Shown here: piece after piece, positions 34,142-44,975 of the stretch | How positions within the stretch are numbered: the stretch's first letter is position 1 | Layout of the letters: every line of letters starts with the position of its first letter | Source: Sebastes aleutianus | Lineage: Eukaryota > Chordata > Actinopteri > Perciformes > Sebastidae | Direction of reading: 5' to 3' | NCBI GenBank assembly: GCA_916700875.1 | Contig: CAKAKS010000062.1 | Coordinates: forward strand, 19,086,626-19,150,625 | Length of the DNA: 64,000 nt | Position numbers and translations under genes: made by a program | Notes under the pieces: model-generated | The model's database searches: none | Told to the model about the DNA's origin: nothing | The model's input: only the letters and a program-made list of their open reading frames with translations

Positions 34142-35629
34142 GTAAATATAAACTACTTTGCAGTGCAAGTAGTAGTAGTATTTCTCCTTTGTTGGTATTT
34201 ATTTCTTCTGCAGTGCAGAGACAGACTGCCGGCTTGTGTGCAGATCACTTTGAGAGGAGCAGAAAGGCAGTTTTGTGTTCGTGACCTCTCTGGTCCGACA
34301 GCAGGCGAGAGGTCAGTGTCAGCACCGGGCCACCAGTCTGGTTTCGTCAACTTCCTTCATACCGCCAGCCAGCTGCTGTCGCCCCAAACACTGACTTCTC
34401 ATGTCTGGATTATAAAAAGATACAGGAAGTGGTCCTTCTGTATCTTAAAAACATGCTGTTTTTATCTTCTGAATCTTAACATAAAATGTTTCACTGAACT
34501 TTTCATTATTCATTCAAAATGTGACTTTTTGGTAAAAAATACAGCCAGACTACAAACGTTATTTGGCAGTAATTACAATACTTTTCTCTAATCTTTCGAG
34601 GTATTTACTGTCTCAAAAGATGAATATAGAGATTACATCATCTCCCGGGCTCCCTGCTGTTTATTGTGTGGGCCGAACTAAACAAAGCAGTAAACAAACA
34701 AAGCATGATGGAGGTTTTTACAACCAGTCTTATAACAGAGACTCAGAGATGCAAATTAAATTTCACACGGTCTCACTGTCGAGGAAATTGAATTACCCTG
34801 CTTGTTGCTGGACTGGAGGAATGCATTACTAATGCTTTGAGGTGAGGAGCTGAATGGAGAGGGAGGGAGGCGGAGGGGGGAGGAGGACACTTCCTGAGTC
34901 TGGCTGGGCTCTCAGCCAGGTGGTTGGACCACCGCTCTCCTCTTCCTCGATGCCAGGCAGCTGCACGACGGCCAGGAGACACACGAGAGAGTTAAAGCTG
35001 CACAAGGCCAGACTTCCATTTAAAAATGCACCATTTAATCATCCACAGGGCAGACAGCATCTACTGGAGGGATGCAGCATCTACTGGAGGGCTGCACCAT
35101 TTAGAAGAAATATCTAATTGCAATTATTTTGACTGATATTGCAATTGCGATATGATTAACGATATTAGAGGGAATGATCATTTTTACATCATTATTCCCA
35201 TTTTCATTCAAAAACATATTTAAATCATTATGGTGTGATTTTTCGAGGATATAGTCCTTTTGATGCCGCCAGAGATGTCTGCAGTTAGGGTTCAACCCCC
35301 CAGAACCCTAGCCCTAGCCCCGTAAACCGCAACACACATACATCACAATGGTTTTAAGACAAAAATTTAAATTTAAATTTTCATAAATAACTGTATTTAT
35401 CATAATATAAATAATGAATTGGTCCCTGATATTGTTGGCTTAAAAGTGTTCAGTTAGTTTCACTAAAACGAGAGTGGAAAATTGTGTTTCTTTATTTGTT
35501 CATTTGTTACCTCAATGCAGAAAATGAGGAAGGGCGCCCACCAGCATTTTTTCTTTTTATTAATATTTTTTATCTTATTTTTGGTGGCAGAAGGTGGCAC
35601 CCTAGGCGACCGCCTATATGGCATACACC

Positions 35630-36119
35630 GTAAACCGGCCCTGTCTGCTGCAGCCCCATACGCAACAAACTGCGATGCACTGTGTGTTTCTCGGAACCAG
35701 CATTAACTTTTTCAGCAATTTGAGCTCCAGTAGCTCTTCTATTGGATCGGACAACACAGGCCAGCCTCCGCTCCCCACGATCATCAATGAGCCTTGGGTC
35801 TGACCCTGTCACCGGTTCACCAGTTCTCCTTCCTTGGACCACTTTTGGCAGGTCATGACCACTGCAGACCGGGAGCATCCCACAAGAGCTGCAGTTGTGG
35901 AGATGCTCTGACCCAGTCGTCTAGCCAGCACTATTTGGCCCTTATCAAAGTCGCTCACATCCTTACGCTTGCCCATTTTTTCTGCTTCCAACACAAAAGT
36001 TCAAAATGTTCACTTGCTGTCTAATATATCCCACCCACTGCCAGGTGCCATAGTAACGAGATAATCAATGTTATTCACTTCACCTGTCAGTGGTCTTAAT
36101 GTTATGGCTGATCGGTGTA
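35630..36119 (-). pseudogene. Tc1/mariner transposase fragment (N-terminal DNA-binding part only)
   Basis: Read on the minus strand from about 35976, MGKRKDVSDFDKGQIVLARR and ALVGCSRSAVV are the paired-like helix-turn-helix of a fish Tc1 transposase. A shift of frame near 35815 leads into DPRLIDDRGERRLACVVRSN and VNAGSE..TVHRSLLRMGL. The catalytic DDE domain is absent. GTTATGGCTGATCGGTGTA at 36101-36119 looks like the element's end. It is a dead, truncated copy. Confidence 0.85.
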
Positions 36120-36140
36120 TGTGCATGAATAATCTGAAAA

Positions 36141-36255
36141 GTGACTACAGCTGTCAAATACATGTAATGAAGTAAAAAGTATGATATTTCTGAATTGTAG
36201 AAGTAGAAGTATAAAGTAGCAGAAAATGGAAGTACTCAAGTATAAGTACCTCTGC
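36141..36255. repeat. Short interspersed repeat, copy 1
   Basis: GACTACAGCTGTCAAATACA ... GAAGTATAAAGTAGCAGAAAATGG ... ACTCAAGTA. Shared with 42359-42482 and 43076-43195; the same string is common in fish intergenic DNA. Confidence 0.65.
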
Positions 36256-38564
36256 TTTCACTGCTCATAATGTTCACCTTTACCTCTCTTCTGTCATCAT
36301 GTACACCTTGTCATCATCACATGATAGATGAGGCCGATGAGACTGAATGCAAACACAGGACGTGAGCACCTTTGTGTCCCGTTTCTGGAGGGAGTCCTGC
36401 TGCTTTGTTGCTGCCATGCTTACTTAGAGGGAGAGGTGGTGGTTTTATCTCCTTTGTGGCCGGGCTCAGAGGGAGGCAGCTGTGTCCCGGGAGTCACCGC
36501 TCACGTTATTCACACCTCACCTCCTCCTTTGTAGGCATCAGCCGGAGCAGTCAGAGGGAGCACGTAGACCCAGTGAAGGATTTATGGAGCTGTCTGGTTA
36601 TCCCTGTCCTCACCTCTCGCCTCCTCCTGCTCACTCGGATACTCTCTCAAAGGCTTTTCCCTTTCCTTCCTGCTCTTTTAAAGTCTTCTGTGTGGATAAT
36701 TTATCATGATCCAGTGGTTCACCACCACTTTTAAAAAATGAACCACATTAGAGATTTAACCACATTAATGTTTCTTTATTACCAAGGTTACAACAAACAC
36801 TCAAAAACACAATTTATACAAGGAATTAAAGTTCAAGTCCATGTATTCTCAGTCCATGATTCCTTGAAGTACACCAGTTGTTACTGAGACATTGTTTTCT
36901 TAGAATAAAAGTGATGAGTTATCGCTGCCTGAGGTCGTTGCACAACATCATTTGCATCCTGATTTGCATTTCTGCAAAGCACCATGACTCAGTTATTTCA
37001 CTGTGATGCAAATGACCTTCATAAAACACATTTTATGCTCCTGTATAAGCTATAGACAATACAGACTGACAGTCTCACAGTTCAAATCAACATCAATATT
37101 CCTTGCTGGTTTGTTTGTAGGAAAAGGTTAAACTGTTACACAAAAATGTGCTCCTAACGGCATCTGCAAGATTTCACAGACTGGAGGAAAACAAGCAGTC
37201 AGAGCTGATCTGAGGTCTGCTGTCCATCTGCTGTCTATGAGAGCCGGCTGTCAATCACTCGCGAACTCCGACCAAACGGTCAAACTAGGCAGCGCTGATC
37301 AAATATGAATCAATATTATGTTACGTTAATGCCTATTTCTCGCCTCAAATGTTCTCAGAATCATCTTGTAGTGCACGGTTTAGCTGTAAAATGAGAAAGT
37401 TTGGGACGCCATTGTGAAATCTGGTGAAGGAACGCCAAGTACCGGAGTCTAGTTATCTCTCAGAACACTTGAATTACAATATGCTGAAAGGTTATTATGG
37501 AATTTTTGCCCAATGATGTCAAAAATATACTGCCTACTGCCACTTTAACAGCTACAGGTGTCACTGTTAACAAGCAATTTCTGATTCTTTCATAAAGCCC
37601 TTTTAAAGCATGAAATTAACCTCAGAACTCAGAGGTTTTTGTACAGACCCTGGCAGGATTAATTGAATTTGGCTGTGAAAATGAATCGTTTCCTTTAATA
37701 CATCTTCCAACTGTGAAAAAGAAAAAAAGGTCCTCCTCCAAATTCCTCAAGTCCTCGACTCGAGTGCTGCTCACTCCGAAGTTCAAGTGCTTCTCCAGCA
37801 GCGATATATGATACCTGGATTATAGTAAACTCCACTTGTAGAGCACATGTTGAGCAGGATTAAGGCCTGCGCCAGTTGCTGTGAGATCTCTCAGTGGGCG
37901 AGTGGGACTAGTCCCGCCGCTCCTAATCCTGCACACAATGCAGCCTGTTAATTGGAGACTGACTGATATAGCAAAGGGAAGTCATGAAGATAATGTGCGA
38001 GTGGCCAGCGTCTCTGTAATCCCCGGCACTCTGAGGAATGTCCCTCTGTGGCAGACATCCACTCTACACCACATCCACTCCTCCGTCTCCTCACCTCCCA
38101 CTCTGGGGTTTCCCATTTTATTGACCGTTAGACAAACACACACACACACACACACAGAGAGAGAGCGACTTTACAGAGCTGTGAAATTTCACATCTTCCA
38201 CTCAGAGCACTGATGGGAGGTGGCAGAAAGCTCACCCAGGTGTTTGTGTTTTAATCAGCAGGGTACAAACTGTTAAGTGTTTCCTGTCATTCCACCTGAA
38301 GACAGGGCTGAAATCATGTCATCATTAAGACCTGTGAAGCCCTGATATCCAGTGTCTTAAAGATGGGCTTATATTTTATATAAGATATAACTAAATATAC
38401 CTTTTTTTACAGAGGGCAAGTTGACATGTCACAGTAGGAAAAACACAGGTGTTAATAATGAAATGAATGATGCTTTCAGGGTCCTGGTATCATGCGTCTC
38501 ACTGTCACTCACTGCCTCTTTAGTGTTATTAGTAACACCTGTGCTTTTCCTACTATGACAAGTC

Positions 38565-39150
38565 AACGTGGTCATTTTGTCTGTCTTTAGTCATTTAACG
38601 TCTCTTTTTATTCACTTTTTACATTTATTTTTAGCCGTTATGCATCTCTTTTTAGTTATTTTGCATGTCTTTCTGGTAGTTTTGCTTCTAATTTTAGTCC
38701 ATTTGTGTCTCTTTGTAGTCTTTTTACGTTTCTTTTTAGATGTTTTGCATGTCTTTGTGGTTGTTTTGGGTCTCTTATCATTTAATGTCCCTTTTTAGTC
38801 ATTTTGTGTTACTTTTTAGTTATTTTGCATGTCATTCTGGTAGTTTTGCTTCTATTTTCATTCAATTTGCGTGTCTTTGTAGTCTTTATGTTTCTTTTTA
38901 GACATTTCGTATGTCTTTGTGGTTGTTTTGGGTATCTTTAATCATTTAATGTCCCTTTTTAGTCATTCTGGCTGTCTCCGTGGTAGTTTTCCTTCTATTT
39001 ATAGTCATTTTGTGTCTCTTTTTAGTCATTTTATGTTTCTTTCTAGACGTTTCACATGTCTTTGTGGTGGTTTTGGGTATCTTTAATCATTTAATGTCCC
39101 TTTTTAGTCATTTTGTGTTACTTTTTAGTCATGTTGCATGCTACTATCTA
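38565..39150. repeat. Degenerate T-rich tandem array with a higher-order period
   Basis: About 25-30-bp units of the kind TTTTTAGTCATTTTGTGTCT, drifting. The marker TTTAATGTCCCTTTTTAGTC recurs near 38781, 38945 and 39091, giving a higher-order unit of about 150-165 bp. The open frames across it are by-products of the repeat. Confidence 0.8.
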
Positions 39151-40190
39151 TCACCTTCTGACTCTGGTAGAGCGGGCATTAGGGGTGGCCAACCAGATCC
39201 CATTGGGGACCATGTCATCACTCTGGCCTTGCTGCTTCTCTGGAACTACTTTTTAGTATTTACACAAACAAATTTATTTGTAACGACAGTGTGATATATA
39301 GAACATCCTGTTGGGGGATTTAAAATGAAAAGTGAAACTCTTTCTTATTCAGAAATGTGTGAGAACCAGTCACAACAAGAATAAAACTCTTAACGGCTTT
39401 CAGCTGAGGGTGTTGGGTGACAGACATGGTTTCTCCCTGAGGTTAAGAACTGTAGGTGGGCTGGTTTCTCCTCAGGTATGACTCAAACTGAGACAGACAC
39501 AAGTCATGCAGGACTTTTTATGTTTTGTAAACAGAACATGATCACCGGATCCTAATCAGCAACAGCCTCCGGTCACATTTCACCACAGCTCACTGACAGT
39601 TAGCTGGTCGATGGACGTCTGCAGTTGGATGTTTGTGTTCTTATATTCTCTCACCTGTTGCCACACCATACATATGCAAAACAGCATTTCTGAAATCACT
39701 CCATTGAATGAAGACGTTACACCTGAGTTATACTTTCAGTCATGACACTGACTTCTTATTTAAAGACATATCATGTGATAATGTTATTGAAACAATGCAG
39801 GCTACTGAAATCCCTTACTTAAAGTAATAATCTTAAAGATTTTCATTTGAAAAAAATGTCTGTGAAGTCACTATCTATCGTCGAATGAGGTAACACAATG
39901 GTGATTGAGCCTTTGGCCCACTGATGAAAGCCCTGTCATTTGCAGTATTACGAACTGGGTGTCTGTTTAGCTCACGGCTGCCACTCTGCACTGCTCTCAT
40001 ACAGCGGTTACACATGCCTTTGCAGAAGCATAGCACCCTACGGTTCATACGGTTCCGGTAAACACTGTCAACTCTGTCAGCAGTGTTGCCGTTGTTATCA
40101 CCGTTAGCTACAAACCGCCGGCTCACCCGTCGCCATGTTGAGAGCCGTTCGGAGGCAATAGAAATGCTCCCAATCTCGCATTTAGCACCT

Positions 40191-40509
40191 TTAAAGGGAC
40201 TATTTGTAACTTTCAGAAATGCTTGTTAACAGCGACACCTGTGGTCGTTAAGTCAACGAAAGTCAGCGTCGGGCTCGCGCTTGCTCGCTCTAAATAGACA
40301 TTAACGAGCATCGCTCAAAACAGTGAGGCGACACACGTCAGCTAAAACCACAATATCCCTCTATATTTCACCTGCTTGGCAGTAATGTTAGCAGACCAGA
40401 CAAAGGTCTCTCCATGAATCACTGCTGATCCTAGTGTTGTCTTTTCCTGCTTCAGCCTCCGGGGCCCGGTAGATTTATACGTGTAAGAAGTTACAAACAG
40501 TCCCTTTAA
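40191..40509. mobile_element. TIR MITE 'TTAAAGGGACTATTTGTAAC'
   Basis: The ends TTAAAGGGACTATTTGTAAC and GTTACAAACAGTCCCTTTAA are inverted copies with one mismatch in 20. It is 319 bp and non-coding. The sequence just to its left (39840-40190) also looks repetitive but was not delimited. Confidence 0.8.
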
Positions 40510-42358
40510 GTAATAAGACTTCAATGTAAACATACATTAAACATTTAACTTTAATTAAGGAATAGTTTGACATGTTGGAAGTTAGATCAGAAGATACCGC
40601 CTTCATATCTGTCCGTTAAATGTGAAGGTATAGCTAGTAGCTGGTTAACATAGCTTACCGGGGGAAACGGCAAACCTGGCTCCGTCCAAAAGTAACAAAA
40701 ATCTGCCTAAAAGCACTTCAATTAACATTTCATTTGTAAAATCGGTATAAAAATAGGAGTATAAATGACAATACTCTGTTTTACGGTGGATTGTGTGCCA
40801 GACAATTTCTTGGAGTCTCTGCTGGTTTGCCGGACCAAGAAATATGAATATCGAATGTATGAATTAAACAAACGTGTATTTTTATTTAAGTAGCAACTGA
40901 TTCATTCCACTACCTGTTATACTGATGCTGTCTCTACAAAGCCAAGTGGTAGCCTTTAAAAGCTCTGTCCTCCATCCAAACTGTGTCCCCGCAGTGTGAG
41001 GCCGAAAGCTTGGCCTCGGATCGGGCTGTAAATTGAAATTCTAATAGCGTCGCTGCACTTCAAAGCTCAGTCGGACTGTATTTATTATTCTGCAGCTGCT
41101 GGTATGGGAACAGAGAGCCTATAATTGCAATAGCAAACGTTGAGGGAAGATAAACAGTGGAAAAGCACCAAAGTACAGTAATCACATGTAACAATTCATT
41201 CACTCACAGATGTGACAGATTGAAGGATTACTGGTGCAGAGGGATTACAAATGAGCAGCTGGAGGAAATGGTTTTAGGCTAATTTAAATCTCATCCCATA
41301 CCTTCTTTATTTCCTCTCATTGCAATAGTGCACATGCAGACTTTTTGAGGATAAAACACACTCACATTGTGTGCATGTCTCTCCACTTATGACTTATGAC
41401 TTAAAAGATGTCACATACAAGTGACAGTTTTGAGAGTTTAAACAGATTCGAGACCAACAACACTCTAATGATTTGTTATGTGTGTATTATGTCTGTTTTG
41501 TGGTAAAAGAACAAAGTGCTGCAGATGTGATTACTGTTTGCACATTCACAGCTTGCCAGTTTAATAAGACAAGAGTTTTATACTTAAGCCACATGCCCTG
41601 TTTTCCCATGGATGCAGAGGAGGGATCTGTCTTCCTCTTCCTCTTCTGTGAAGCTGATCAAGCATTTGTCACTGAATAAATGGTTATTATAGCTACAAAT
41701 CAAGACTGCTTTGATTCCTCTGTTTCGGATGATTTGAAACAGATTTATTGGAAATGAGTCGACAGAGAGAAGACGGAGGGCGCAGGGTGACTGATGTCTG
41801 TTTGAACATGAGATTTAAACACATAAAAGACTGCAGTTTTTCCCTTTATACATCTCTGGCAGGCAAAGCTGTGATTATGGTTTGTGGTGGGGATGTTTGC
41901 TCCTAGTAATTTGTCTCCCATGTGAGAGTCTTTGGTGATGGATCCTCTGCTCCGTGTCTGCCAGAGTTCAGCCAGCATGTGCAGGATGACTTTTTAAACC
42001 GTATTTTAAGCTGATGATTTGTCAAATTGCAAATATTCTTTGTTTCTGCCAGAATCGTATTCGCAAATTGAGTGTTAAATCCTGTTAGGAAGCTTTTTTA
42101 GACCTAAAATTCATTGAGATAATAGCTTTTCCTATGTCATGTGATAAGTAAAAGTCAAAAAGGGCTTCTGACAGTGTTACATTATCATATAGTATATAAT
42201 ACGATTGATGTATTAACATGTAAGCAGTGTGCTGTGGAGCTAATTTTACCCATTTTATACAACGTTGGCTGCCTTAAATCTACTGCACAATAACAATGTC
42301 TCATATTTTATATGTTTATTATAAACATTTAAACTCTTAATCAGTGAAATGATTAGTA

Positions 42359-42482
42359 AACTACAGTTGTCAGATAAATGTAGTGGAGTTAATAGTACAA
42401 TATGTCCCTCTAAGTAGTATAAGTATATATATATAAGTATAAAGTAGCATAAAAATCAAAATACTCAAGTACAATCAAGTTC
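42359..42482. repeat. Short interspersed repeat, copy 2
   Basis: CTACAGTTGTCAGATAAATG ... AAGTATAAAGTAGCATAAAA ... ATACTCAAGTAC. Same family as 36141 and 43076. Confidence 0.65.
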
Positions 42483-42829
42483 TGAGCAGCGTGATTGGTG
42501 TCAAACTTCTCATCTGGAAAGCGAGTAAACATATTTCCCAAAATGTTTTAACTACTTTACAGTGAGATATGTAAGTACAGGGGTTCCCAACCAAGGGGTC
42601 AAAGGTCGTAATAGGAAATATGGGGTAATTGCTACATACATTTTTGTTTTATTTGATCACATCTTAGATTTTTTGTGAAATATACATTATTTTACTTTTT
42701 TTGAGCTTCAAACTGTTAGAGTGGGAGTCACTCAAAAGGGTTGTGTTTTATCTTTAACAATGAATTACATTTTATAAGGTTATCATACGTTGTTTATCAA
42801 ATTTAAAACAAATTTAAAGACCAACCTTT

Positions 42830-43043
42830 TCCACGTGCTTTTTAATCTGTTGTTGGTTTTATTCTATTTCTCCTAACTTCTTATTTAATTTCATTTTTGT
42901 TTTGCTGTATTACATCATGTATTATTATCTTTTAGGAACATTTTTATGTTGCTGTTTTTTAACAACTAACGTATCCTTCTCTACTGGAAAGCACTTTGGG
43001 TCAACTCCTGTTTTTAAATGTGTTATATAAATAAACTGATGTG
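42830..43043 (+). mobile_element. LINE 3' tail
   Basis: AAAGCACTTTGGGTCAACTC followed by AAATGTGTTATATAAATAAA is a hallmark ending of a fish LINE group. Only the tail is present. Confidence 0.65.
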
Positions 43044-43075
43044 ATATATGTGTCATTATCTGAAAGGTAACTAGT

Positions 43076-43195
43076 GACTACAGCTGTCAAATAAATGTAG
43101 GAGTGAAAAGCACAATATTTCCCACTCAAATGTAGCGGAGTAGACTTAGAAAGTATAAATGGAAATACTCAAGTACAAGTACTTTCCACCACTGG
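43076..43195. repeat. Short interspersed repeat, copy 3
   Basis: GTGACTACAGCTGTCAAATA ... ATACTCAAGTACAAGTACTTTCCACCACTG, directly after the LINE tail. Confidence 0.7.
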
Positions 43196-43504
43196 TTGCC
43201 TCTTGCATCCATATCTCATATCAATAACACTAAAAGATGGATGGCTGAAGTTCTTTGAAGGGGTTTGTTCGGTTTTGTTTTATTTTTACTGTGTTAGTGT
43301 TGTCTTAAAATGTATGCATGGCAAATGTTTAGTTGTTTTATTTTTTATGATGTACAACCACGTAGAGATTTCTATTTTTATCAATGTAAACTCTGTTTCT
43401 GTTCAGTCGTTAACTGTGAGGATGAATGCAAATAAACTCAAACTGAAAAAGAAAGATTATTTTGAACGAGACAGTTAAATAAAAACATGACCAAATGTGT
43501 AAAG

Positions 43505-44908
43505 TTTCTCAGTGGTTATGCACTTTTATTCAAAGTTGTAGGTCCCACCGTGGGTCCCATGGTAGTTAATACCAGGATCAGCTCATAATCCCTGAGAAGC
43601 CAGTGTTGGGAATGAACCCTCCAGATACTGGAGAATAAACACCACAGTCATTCAACACAAATCATGTCCGGGTCATTAAAAGCATCATGTAAACCATTCT
43701 AAACATTATACAATCACTACTAAATTTAAACAAAAGGCACAGTACACAATACTGTAGTCAAAATGTACAGCGCAACCCAATATGGGTGAGATATAACACA
43801 GAGGGAGAGAACGCCTCCATGTGGAAACACTCATGTTGCTCTTGTAAAGTTCTCACCTCGCCGGCGTCAACAGTAACCAGCCAGTATTATGTGTAAATAA
43901 GGAACATGAATGTTAATAATAACAAAACAGTCTTTTGTGCAAACTATTAGAGACTGGCTCAGATTACACATATGGTTATTATTTAGATGTTCTTTTCTAA
44001 TTCTTTGCTGTTGAGCCTTCGGAGGTGAGCGTCTTTTCAGGAGCAAACATCATTTGAAACTCAGCTGTGCAATTTTTAAACAACAACAAAAAAAAACAAT
44101 TCAAAAGCTGATTGTAACCCCGAATCAAAATCTCTTCCACTCATTATTTTTCCCTGATTGTAACAAAATGCAAGGAGTGTTATTAAATAGAGCAGAATGA
44201 ATAGAGATTTTGAGGGGTTAATTTTCTTTTTTTTGTTAGTTTCGACACAAATCTGAGGCATGTCATTAAAAAAAGGACGTAAACTAGGTCAATATCAAAA
44301 AAGGGAAAAGTGCTTTGTCCTGATATACCTCAGAATAGGATGCATTTGGAAATCTGCCTCCTGCCAGCTCAGTTTATGGGAGAAATAACACTGTTAACTT
44401 AAAAAGCACAACAAAATCTTCATATTAGAGCATTTGTCCGGAGTCAAAACAAAAAATCAAAACAAAATAAGCCAATTATACGTGATAAAAGCCTACAAAC
44501 AAAGACCTGCATGGCTTTGCATTATTAAAAGCTAAAACAATGTTAATGTAAAGCTGGCAAAAAGGCTTGAATATATGACAATACATTCTATGAGAATTGC
44601 AGATACATTTACAAGCAACATATACATCACAAAGCTCAACTGATTGCCTGCAAAGCTTAACGCTGAAAGCTACTTCCTGTCGAGAGCTGGGGTCCTCCAC
44701 CACAGCATTATGGGGCGAGGTCCTGGCTCCGGACAGGAAGGAATAGTCCCGATGCGGGCCGCACAGCAGCCCAGTAAAACTATTAAAGACCGCACACAAC
44801 TGCAGTAACAATACAGCAGCCGTGCGGTCTAATACCAAACACTGGTCCCCGTGAGCCTTTCAGATACCGAGGCACGACGGGGACGAGGATGAGAAAGGAG
44901 CGGTCGCC
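43505..44908 (-). other. lfng: lfng 3' UTR (predicted)
   Basis: Follows the stop at 44909. AATAAA on the minus strand (43525-43530) is the best poly(A) signal and gives a 3' UTR of about 1.4 kb. Fringe transcripts oscillate in somitogenesis, so 3' UTR instability elements may be present, but I did not identify any. Confidence 0.55.
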
Positions 44909-44975
44909 CTAGAAGGCAACCTGAGGGGGACACCAAGGGGTGTCTGGGTACAGGAGACAGTGCACAGACTTGAAC
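44909..44975 (-). CDS. lfng: lfng exon 8 (residues 356-377 and stop)
   Basis: Acceptor GTATTCCAG. It encodes RFKSVHCLLYPDTPWCPPQV, then AF and TAG at 44909-44911. Confidence 0.95.

Larger units (their letters stand above)
32516..43504. other. Gene-poor spacer between ttyh3 and lfng (tail to tail)
   Basis: No coding frame here matched a family except a Tc1 transposase fragment. Contents: foldback MITE (32886-33102), full-length hAT-type MITE (33413-34141), Tc1 relic (35630-36119), short 'ACTCAAGTACAAGTAC' repeats (36141-36255, 42359-42482, 43076-43195), a degenerate tandem array (38565-39150), a TIR MITE (40191-40509) and a LINE tail (42830-43043). The rest is unremarkable AT-rich sequence. 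Confidence 0.75.

Noticed and set aside
34121..34591. 156-codon open frame after the full-length MITE
   Set aside because: It begins inside the MITE end and its target duplication, with no family resemblance. Chance frame.
36328..36734. Overlapping frames of 68-120 codons near 36.4-36.7 kb
   Set aside because: Pro/Ser/Leu-rich from CT-rich DNA, no homology recognised. Several overlapping frames of similar length argue against a real exon.
38568..39294. Hydrophobic Phe/Val/Leu open frames resembling membrane proteins
   Set aside because: By-product of the T-rich tandem array; the periodicity matches the DNA repeat, not a protein family.
43203..43478. 91-codon frame with AATAAA near its end, as a possible small plus-strand gene facing lfng
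   Set aside because: It lies between short repeats and the lfng 3' end and has no recognisable protein. AATAAA is expected by chance in AT-rich DNA.
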